The notes below the pieces were generated by a model that saw only the letters and a program-made list of their open reading frames with translations, did not search any database and was not told the origin of the DNA. From contig NZ_JACJOU010000007.1 of assembly GCF_014695725.1 (NCBI RefSeq), forward strand, positions 310,001 to 374,000: a stretch of DNA of 64,000 bases, in the 5' to 3' direction. The stretch is from Microcoleus sp. FACHB-672 (GTDB taxonomy: Bacteria > Cyanobacteriota > Cyanobacteriia > Cyanobacteriales > Oscillatoriaceae). Shown piece by piece: positions 56,266 through 64,000 of the stretch (the first letter of the stretch is position 1; each line of letters starts with the position of its first letter). Made by a program: the position numbers and the translations under genes.

Positions 56266-56280
56266 TAGACTGGTCGTCTA
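56266..56280. promoter_or_regulatory. Auto-operator upstream of the NemR-like gene
   Basis: TAGACTGGTCGTCTA, inverted arms TAGAC/GTCTA, 12 bases before the start codon, consistent with self-repression. It contains the reverse complement of the core shared with the trxA operator. Confidence 0.7.
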
Positions 56281-56470
56281 TAAATGTCAAGGATTAGGGG
56301 TGCTATCTGTATCGTTGCTGATTTAGCCGGGTTTACCGCCCTTAAGAGATGAGGAAATTAAAGACGGTTTCAGCAGTTATGAGAAAATCTTGCCGGTGTG
56401 GGAGTTGTTGTGTTTGCTAAAACTGGGGTGAGGATATCCGAAGCGGGCGATATTTTGCAATAATTAAGAA

Positions 56471-57298
56471 ATGATTGAACTGCATTGTCACACAACCTAT
56501 TCTGACGGCACACTCACACCTGGAGAACTTGTTGCTGCTGCGGTGAAAGCTGGAGTGGTTGCGCTAGCAATTACCGATCACGATACGGTATCGGGTTGGG
56601 ATGAAGCGTTGGCTGCTGCCCAGCCGCATTCTTTAGAAATTGTACCCGGAGTAGAATTAAGCACGGTTCACAATGACCGTTCTCTGCACATTTTGGGCTT
56701 TTATCCAGATGCCAAAAAGTTACGGGGTGATCTGCAGGATCGTGTGGAAGGACGGAAACGCCGCGCCGCCCAAATGGTGGAGAAGTTAGCTGAATTAGGC
56801 TATCACATCGAGTTGCCGGATATGGGAGAGGGAATGGCACCAGGACGCCCTCATATTGCAACAGCAATGGTAAATGCCGGCTACGTGCACTCGAGTCGTG
56901 AGGCGTTTGATCGTTGGCTGGCTGATGGTAAACCGGCTTGCGTTGAGTATGAAAAGTTTTCAATCGTTGAAGGCATTGCTTTGTTACGCCGCAGCGGAGG
57001 GGTGCCGGTGTGGGCACATCCCTATTTATTCCGAGGCGGTACAGTTGAGCCGGTGTTAGAGGAGATGGTGGCAGCCGGTTTGATGGGGGTTGAAGTTTAC
57101 CATCCTACCCACTCTCCCTCACAAGTTGATAATTTAAAGAAACTCTGTGCTGAGCATAATTTACTGATGACCGGCGGCAGTGATTATCATGGCCCTTGTG
57201 ATTTGAAAGGAAAAGAGGCCATCCGCCTGAATATGCTCAATTTGCCGCTGGATTTGTTGGAACCGATTAAACAAGCCGCGCTTGATTTAAGGGATTAG
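56471..57298 (+). CDS. PHP-domain phosphoesterase (RNase AM / YciV family)
   Basis: 275 residues. Metal-binding PHP motifs are ELHCHTTYSDGTLTPGELVAAA, AITDHDTVSGWDEA, GVELST, RPHIA, VPVWAHPY and TGGSDYHG. The family includes 5'-3' exonuclease/3',5'-nucleoside bisphosphate phosphatases (RNase AM, TrpH-like). Cytoplasmic and monocistronic. Confidence 0.9.
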   Translation: MIELHCHTTYSDGTLTPGELVAAAVKAGVVALAITDHDTVSGWDEALAAAQPHSLEIVPGVELSTVHNDRSLHILGFYPDAKKLRGDLQDRVEGRKRRAAQMVEKLAELGYHIELPDMGEGMAPGRPHIATAMVNAGYVHSSREAFDRWLADGKPACVEYEKFSIVEGIALLRRSGGVPVWAHPYLFRGGTVEPVLEEMVAAGLMGVEVYHPTHSPSQVDNLKKLCAEHNLLMTGGSDYHGPCDLKGKEAIRLNMLNLPLDLLEPIKQAALDLRD

Positions 57299-57340
57299 GG
57301 GCATGGGGCATGGGGCATGGGGCATGGGGCATGGGGCATT
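57299..57340. repeat. STRR heptamer array (GGGGCAT), six copies
   Basis: Six perfect GGGGCAT units begin at the stop codon of the PHP gene. This is the cleanest array in the window. It lies between convergent genes. Confidence 0.85.
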
Positions 57341-57414
57341 TATTTCACCCCATCTCCCCCTCGCCCCATCTCCCCCTCTTAAACTGGGGAGACAAATGCC
57401 TAAGTCCTATGATG

Positions 57415-58734
<1,320 letters not shown>

Positions 58735-58992
58735 TCATTGAAACTCCAATTTGCACCCGAATGAGCGCTGGTGGAGTCTTTTTGGGCGAAATCCGTGTCT
58801 TTAGCAAGCTTCAACAATCTTTTTGCCCAATCGTTAGAATACCGACTAAATAGACTTCTGTTGGTTGATATTAAAGAAGTCTATGAATTTTGCCGGTCTT
58901 TATTTTTACCAACCGGCCTGAATTGGCGATCTGCCATAGAGCCGGTGGCGTGCCGGTAGAATGGGACATAGTTAACAAATTTGGAGTTGGCC

Positions 58993-59433
58993 ATGCGATT
59001 GCTACACACAATGCTGAGAGTCGGCAACCTAGAAAAATCCCTCGACTTCTACTGCAACGTCTTAGGCATGAAGTTACTGCGCCAAAAAGACTATCCGGGC
59101 GGCAAATTTACCCTCGCCTTTGTCGGCTACGGCGATGAGTCTGACACAGCCGTCTTGGAATTGACTCATAACTGGGGCGTTGAGCAGTATAACTTAGGCG
59201 ACGCCTACGGTCATATTGCACTGGGCGTGGATGACATTTACGCCACCTGCGAGCAAATCAAAGCCGGCGGAGGGAAAGTCACCCGCGAACCTGGGCCAAT
59301 GAAGCATGGTTCTACAGTCATTGCCTTTATTGAAGATCCAGATGGTTACAAAGTCGAACTCATCCAGCTAAGCAGCCATAGCTCAGCCGGCAAGCAAGAA
59401 GAAGCCACACCACAGCCGGCAAGCCTGGGCTAG
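58993..59433 (+). CDS. gloA: Lactoylglutathione lyase (glyoxalase I)
   Basis: 146 residues. Metal ligands lie at the same positions as in the nickel-type E. coli enzyme: His5 (MRLLH), Glu56 (AVLEL), His74 (AYGHI) and Glu122 (YKVEL). It detoxifies methylglyoxal with glutathione. The C-terminal 20 residues are an Ala/Gln-rich tail. I chose ATG 58993; a TTG at 58981 is in frame. In E. coli gloA is in the nemRA operon; here it is 3-5 kb away, behind enolase, and has no visible NemR box. Confidence 0.95.
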   Translation: MRLLHTMLRVGNLEKSLDFYCNVLGMKLLRQKDYPGGKFTLAFVGYGDESDTAVLELTHNWGVEQYNLGDAYGHIALGVDDIYATCEQIKAGGGKVTREPGPMKHGSTVIAFIEDPDGYKVELIQLSSHSSAGKQEEATPQPASLG

Positions 59434-59463
59434 GAGCTAAAGGGACTAGGGTAGGGAGTGAAA

Positions 59464-59520
59464 ATGCCCAATCCCCAATCCCCATACCTTTAGGTTGGCG
59501 AAGCCTTGCCCCATGCCCCC
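59464..59520. repeat. Composite repeat: ATGCCC-type heptamers plus one copy of the 28-base element
   Basis: 59481-59508 matches the 28-base unit at 25931 with a few changes (GCGAAGCC for GCACAGCC) and is flanked by CCCCAAT/CCCCATGC heptamers. Confidence 0.75.
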
Positions 59521-59573
59521 TAGGTTAAATAAGAGCGACAGGCAAAAGACCGCTTTAGTGTGAGGAGTACAAT

Positions 59574-61202
59574 GTGAAACACGCTGATTGGCAGCTCCCC
59601 TCTCTGGGAGTAGTCGTCATGCTGAGTCAGATGCTGCCGGCATTTGCAGAATCTGCTGTGCCGGTGAAAAAAGCCGGTTTACAATCTATCCCAACTGTTG
59701 CTGAGTCTATTTCTTTTGAAATTAAAGAAAGCGGGCCGGTAAATGAAGAAATTCCCACCTCTGAATTTCCAAATTCCCAAATGCCGGCTCTCATTGAGAG
59801 TGCAGATCAGGAATCGATGGCCCAAGTCACTTCTGTAGAGCAGCTAGCTGACGTTCAACCGACAGATTGGGCTTATCAGGCTTTGAAATCCTTGATTGAG
59901 CGCTACGGCATCAGCTTGGGTTATCCTGACGCGACGTTTCGTGGCAATCAATCGATGACGCGATATGAATTTGCGGCGGCTTTAGAGGCTGTGCTGGAGA
60001 AGATTAAACCCCTGCTTGTCTCTGAGCAAGAGGTGCTGCAAGAAGACATCGTGACGCTGGAAAGACTGCAAAGAGACTTTGCCCAGGCTTTAGCCCAACT
60101 GCGAAACCGCTTGGATAATATTACCGCGCGGACAACAGAACTTGAGGAACGCCGGGTTTCCGCTACGACTAAGATGGCGGGTGAATTTATTTCAACGCCA
60201 ACGTTTGGCAGGGATGCTGCCGCAACAGTAGTCTCTCGGTTGCGGCTGAACCTGCTCACCGACTGGCGAGAAACCGGCGGTTTTTTAACCACTCAGTTAG
60301 AAATGGGTTCCGGGGGAGGAGATGCCATCAGCCGTGCTCAAAATGAGGGGCTAAATTTGCTGGGCAGCACCGGCTCGTTTGCGGGTGCCGGCGGACTTGA
60401 TTATGTCGGGGTAGATGAATCTGTCCGCTTACGCAAGCTTTACTTCACATTTGAGCCTTTGTCAAATGTTTCTCTGACGGTTGGCGCAAAAATGTCGCCC
60501 AGAGATTTTATTGATCGCAACCGATTTGCCAATAATGAAGCCGTTGATTTTAATTCCAGCTTTTTTCTGAATAATCCTTTAATTGTACAGAATCAGATTG
60601 ACCGGCCTGGGGGTGCCGGTGCGGCGATTAATTGGAACCTTAAAGGCACTCCTTTTCGTGTGAATGCCCTCTACATTGCCACAGATGCCGGCGATCCAGA
60701 CGCGGCAGATGGGGGGTTTTTTGAAGATCGCAACCAAGGCAGCCTCGAGCTACAATACTCCCCTAACCCAAGTTTAGCTGTGCGGTTGCAATACACCAGT
60801 GCTGCAATTAATAACACCGATATTAATGCGTTTGGCGTTAATGGAGAATGGGCTTACAACTCTCAACTTGCTGTGTTTGGTCGCCTCGGTTTTAGCAGCT
60901 ACACCGGCTTTAATACCGAACTCGACAGAGACTTGGATGCACATCCCTGGACTTGGGCGGTGGGGGTGACGCTGCGGAATGCGCCGCTTCCGGGAACGCT
61001 TGCCGGTGTAGCGATCGGCCAGCCATTTATTACCGGCAGTGTCGGTGATGCAACACAAACTAATTTTGAGGCGTTTTACAATCTCTTGCTGAGTGACAAT
61101 ATTAGTGTGACCCCAGCTTTGCTAGCGGCGTGGAATGCTGACAATGACAGCGATAACGGATTAACTTGGCAATTCGCACTTCGCACCGTGATTTCGTTTT
61201 AG
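59574..61202 (+). CDS. SLH-domain outer membrane porin (OprB / iron-uptake porin type)
   Basis: 542 residues, GTG start with GAGGAG six bases upstream. A signal peptide ends near MLPAFAES. An SLH domain follows at about 90-145 (LADVQPTDWAYQALKSLIERYGISLGYPDATFRGNQSMTRYEFAAAL), then a coiled coil (about 160-200, ALAQLRNRLDNITARTTELEERR), then a beta-barrel domain ending in Phe (FALRTVISF). It is the usual cyanobacterial outer-membrane channel, permeable to inorganic ions; the SLH domain ties it to peptidoglycan. Monocistronic. Confidence 0.93.
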   Translation: MKHADWQLPSLGVVVMLSQMLPAFAESAVPVKKAGLQSIPTVAESISFEIKESGPVNEEIPTSEFPNSQMPALIESADQESMAQVTSVEQLADVQPTDWAYQALKSLIERYGISLGYPDATFRGNQSMTRYEFAAALEAVLEKIKPLLVSEQEVLQEDIVTLERLQRDFAQALAQLRNRLDNITARTTELEERRVSATTKMAGEFISTPTFGRDAAATVVSRLRLNLLTDWRETGGFLTTQLEMGSGGGDAISRAQNEGLNLLGSTGSFAGAGGLDYVGVDESVRLRKLYFTFEPLSNVSLTVGAKMSPRDFIDRNRFANNEAVDFNSSFFLNNPLIVQNQIDRPGGAGAAINWNLKGTPFRVNALYIATDAGDPDAADGGFFEDRNQGSLELQYSPNPSLAVRLQYTSAAINNTDINAFGVNGEWAYNSQLAVFGRLGFSSYTGFNTELDRDLDAHPWTWAVGVTLRNAPLPGTLAGVAIGQPFITGSVGDATQTNFEAFYNLLLSDNISVTPALLAAWNADNDSDNGLTWQFALRTVISF

Positions 61203-61294
61203 TTGTCTACAGTCCGTTGTCCCTTTGTAACCGAATGCTGAGCGATCTCAATAGAACCTGACAATTGACCTCTGACCTCTGAGCCTGACAAATA

Positions 61295-64000
61295 ATGCAG
61301 CCAACTGATTCGACAAAATTTACCGATAAAGCCTGGGAAGCCGTTGTTAAATCCCAAGAAGTTGCCCGTCGCTTCCAGAATCAGCAGCTGGAGGTAGAGC
61401 ACGTCGTCACTGCACTACTGGAACAACCCGAAGGACTTGCACCTCGGATTTTGAGTCGCGCCGGCGTCAATACTGAGCAACTGGTACAGCAATTAAAAGC
61501 TTTTGCTCAGCGCCAGCCAAAGGTCGCTAAAGTTGAGCAACTGTACTTGGGACGCGGCTTAGACATCTTATTAGACAAAGCTGAAGAGGCTCGCCAAGCT
61601 TTGCAGGATGAGTATATCTCGATTGAACATATACTGCTGAGCTTAGCCGATGACGAGCGTGTAGGCCGGCGGCTGCTGAAAACTTTCAATTGCGACCGCG
61701 CATCGCTGGAAACGGCGATTAAAGCAACCCGAGGCACCGCTAAGGTTCAAGATCAAACCCCGGAAAACAGTTACGAAGCTCTGGAAAAATACGGGCGAGA
61801 CTTGACAGAACAGGCAAAAGGTGGCAAGCTTGACCCCGTTATTGGGCGGGATGAAGAAATTCGCCGCGTTATCCAAGTTCTTTCTCGCCGCATGAAGAAT
61901 AACCCGGTGCTAATTGGAGAGCCTGGGGTAGGAAAAACGGCCATTGCAGAAGCGTTAGCCCAACGAATTATTAACGGCGATGTACCGGAATCTTTGAAAA
62001 ATCGGCGGCTGATCGCTCTGGATATGGGCAGCTTGATTGCCGGCGCAAAATACCGGGGGGAATTTGAGGAGCGCCTGCGAGCGGTGCTGCGGGAAGTCAT
62101 GGGATCTGACGGGCTAATTGTGCTGTTTATTGATGAGTTGCACACGGTTGTCGGTGCCGGCGCAAATAGTCAAGGTTCGATGGATGCCGGCAACTTGCTC
62201 AAACCGATGCTGGCACGCGGAGAATTGCGCTGCATTGGGGCAACAACCCTGGATGAATACCGCAAATATATCGAAAAAGATGCCGCCCTAGAGCGCCGGT
62301 TTCAACAGGTATTAGTCGATCAACCCACCGTCGAAGATACGATTTCTATCCTGCGGGGACTGAAAGAGCGTTATGAAATTCACCATCAAGTAAAAATCCT
62401 CGACTCCGCTCTGGTTGCGGCTGCCACCCTGTCTGCACGCTATATTGCTGACCGATTTTTGCCCGATAAAGCGATTGACTTGGTGGATGAGGCGGCGGCG
62501 AAGTTGAAGATGGAAATCACCTCGAAACCAGAAGAACTCGAAGGTGTAGATCGCCGGCTCATGCAACTACAGATGGAAAAACTTTCCCTAGAAGCAGAGC
62601 AGGCAAGCCGAGCAGCCGGTGAGCAGAGAAGTCGAAGTGCCGGTGAGCGGTTGGAGCGTATCGAACGAGAAATTACCAATTTAAAAGCAAAACAGCAGCA
62701 CCTGAATTCCCAGTGGCAAGGCGAGAAGCAGATTTTGCAAGCAATCAACACTCTGAAGGAAGAAGAAGATCAGCTCCGGGTGAAAATAGAACGGGCAGAG
62801 CGTAATTATGATCTCAATACAGCCGCGCAGCTAAAATATGGGCGCTTAGAGGTTTTGCAGCGAGATCGTGAAGCCAAGGAAGCGGAACTGTTGAAACTGC
62901 AATCTCAAGGCTCGACGCTGCTACGGGAACAAGTCACAGAAGCCGATATTGCGGAAATTGTCGCAAAATGGACCGGCATTCCCGTTAATCGGCTGCTAGA
63001 GTCGGAACGGCGGAAATTGCTGCAATTAGAATCTCAATTGCACCAGCGGGTAATCGGGCAGCAGGAAGCCGTAGAAGCTGTTTCAGCGGCAATTCGTCGC
63101 GCTCGTTCCGGCATGAAAGATCCCGGTCGTCCGATTGGTTCCTTCTTGTTTATGGGGCCAACGGGGGTGGGTAAAACCGAGCTAGCAAGGGCATTAGCCC
63201 AGTCTCTTTTTGATAGCGAAGAATCCCTTGTGCGGATTGATATGTCGGAGTACATGGAGAAGCACGCGGTTTCACGCTTGGTGGGTGCGCCTCCGGGATA
63301 TGTAGGTTATGAAGAAGGGGGTCAACTTTCGGAAGCAATTCGCCGGCATCCTTATTCGGTACTGCTGCTGGATGAGGTGGAGAAGGCTCACCCCGATGTG
63401 TTTAATATTTTGTTGCAGGTGTTGGATGATGGGCGAATTACGGATTCTCAAGGCCGGCTCGTAGATTTTCGCAATACAGTGATTGTGATGACGAGTAACA
63501 TCGGCAGCGATCGCATTTTCGAGGCGCTGGGAGAAAAGCAACAGGCAGAAAACGGGCGTCAGGAAAAGTTATCGATCCAAAATCCCAAAAAGTCCAAATC
63601 TAAAAATCAAGATCCAGAGGAGGAGATGCGGAAAGGCGTAATGCAGTCATTGCGCGGTCATTTTCGCCCAGAATTTTTGAATCGGGTTGATGATATTATC
63701 CTGTTCCATCCCCTTAACCGCGCAGAATTGCGTCAAATTGTCGGCATTCAAATTAAACGCATTGAGCAACTTTTGGCGGATCAAAAAATTAGCTTCCACT
63801 TGATGAGCGCCGCCCAAGATTATCTAGCAGATGCCGGCTACGATCCGGTGTATGGTGCACGTCCTCTGAAGCGAGCAATTCAGCGAGAGGTGGAAAATCC
63901 AATTGCGACAAAGCTGTTGGAAAATACCTTTGTTGCCGGCGACACAATTGTGATTAATTGTGTGGATCGAACTTTAACTTTTACTCATAAAATGCCGGGG
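61295..64000 (+). CDS. clpB: ATP-dependent disaggregase ClpB (C-terminus just beyond right edge)
   Basis: 902 residues are visible and the frame is open at the edge. N-terminal Clp repeat domain ([30 protein letters not shown]), first AAA+ domain with Walker [16 protein letters not shown] and [13 protein letters not shown], a coiled-coil middle domain (about 410-540), and second AAA+ domain with [43 protein letters not shown] and the sensor region. A Lys/Gln-rich insert of some 25 residues near 747-775 ([14 protein letters not shown], then [13 protein letters not shown]) lies before the [12 protein letters not shown] motif. It works with DnaK to resolubilise aggregates. Confidence 0.96.
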   Translation, partial: MQPTDSTKFTDKAWEAVVKSQEVARRFQNQQLEVEHVVTALLEQPEGLAPRILSRAGVNTEQLVQQLKAFAQRQPKVAKVEQLYLGRGLDILLDKAEEARQALQDEYISIEHILLSLADDERVGRRLLKTFNCDRASLETAIKATRGTAKVQDQTPENSYEALEKYGRDLTEQAKGGKLDPVIGRDEEIRRVIQVLSRRMKNNPVLIGEPGVGKTAIAEALAQRIINGDVPESLKNRRLIALDMGSLIAGAKYRGEFEERLRAVLREVMGSDGLIVLFIDELHTVVGAGANSQGSMDAGNLLKPMLARGELRCIGATTLDEYRKYIEKDAALERRFQQVLVDQPTVEDTISILRGLKERYEIHHQVKILDSALVAAATLSARYIADRFLPDKAIDLVDEAAAKLKMEITSKPEELEGVDRRLMQLQMEKLSLEAEQASRAAGEQRSRSAGERLERIEREITNLKAKQQHLNSQWQGEKQILQAINTLKEEEDQLRVKIERAERNYDLNTAAQLKYGRLEVLQRDREAKEAELLKLQSQGSTLLREQVTEADIAEIVAKWTGIPVNRLLESERRKLLQLESQLHQRVIGQQEAVEAVSAAIRRARSGMKDPGRPIGSFLFMGPTGVGKTELARALAQSLFDSEESLVRIDMSEYMEKHAVSRLVGAPPGYVGYEEGGQLSEAIRRHPYSVLLLDEVEKAHPDVFNILLQVLDDGRITDSQGRLVDFRNTVIVMTSNIGSDRIFEALGEKQQAENGRQEKLSIQNPKKSKSKNQDPEEEMRKGVMQSLRGHFRPEFLNRVDDIILFHPLNRAELRQIVGIQIKRIEQLLADQKISFHLMSAAQDYLADAGYDPVYGARPLKRAIQREVENPIATKLLENTFVAGDTIVINCVDRTLTFTHKMPG

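Noticed and set aside
57299-57340. CRISPR array
   Set aside because: Seven-base units repeated without spacers; these are STRR repeats, not CRISPR repeats.

Overview
The window is chromosomal DNA from a cyanobacterium. Direct evidence is an allophycocyanin alpha-B gene (apcD), a cyAbrB regulator, an SLH-type OprB porin, a cyanobacterial-type DnaE, perfect NtcA boxes (GTA-N8-TAC) and short tandem repeats of the STRR type between genes. A very high density of TGCCGGC-like words and a large, loosely packed gene layout suggest a filamentous, Microcoleus/Oscillatoria-like organism; that placement is a guess. I saw no prophage, insertion sequence, CRISPR array, tRNA or rRNA.

Layout. 1-5.2 kb: a leftward four-gene operon (coiled-coil protein, 898-aa membrane protein with BON and OmpA domains, Ras-like small GTPase, PAS sensor cut by the left edge). 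5.5-15 kb: gatB, argJ, a PEP-CTERM protein, an ion permease, a membrane protein, an ABC-2 exporter and an Rpn-type nuclease. 15.4-18.4 kb: nirB-nirD, an NADH-type nitrite reductase behind an NtcA box. 18.6-30.6 kb: housekeeping and photosynthesis-related genes (TPR protein, apcD, rlmD, DUF1232, lpxD, cyAbrB, CPBP protease, cobL, DUF255 protein). 30.9-36.1 kb: two tandem oligopeptide-type binding proteins, one permease and a Uma2 nuclease with an internal duplication.

37-44 kb is the most striking block. Three separate c-di-AMP (ydaO/yuaA class) riboswitches precede three successive units: an NhaD/ArsB-type ion permease, an ABC transporter of the nitrate/bicarbonate family, and a universal stress protein. 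Their closing stems differ in sequence but keep pairing. This looks like a contiguous c-di-AMP regulon linking ion, anion and stress physiology.

44-64 kb: a WD40-DnaJ fusion, an uninterrupted dnaE lacking the split intein common in cyanobacteria, an alpha/beta hydrolase, gatA, a secreted peptidylarginine deiminase (PAD) with the full animal-type catalytic set, a NemR-like redox regulator with thioredoxin and old yellow enzyme genes and matching operator boxes, a PHP phosphoesterase, enolase, glyoxalase I, an OprB-type porin, and clpB running off the right edge.
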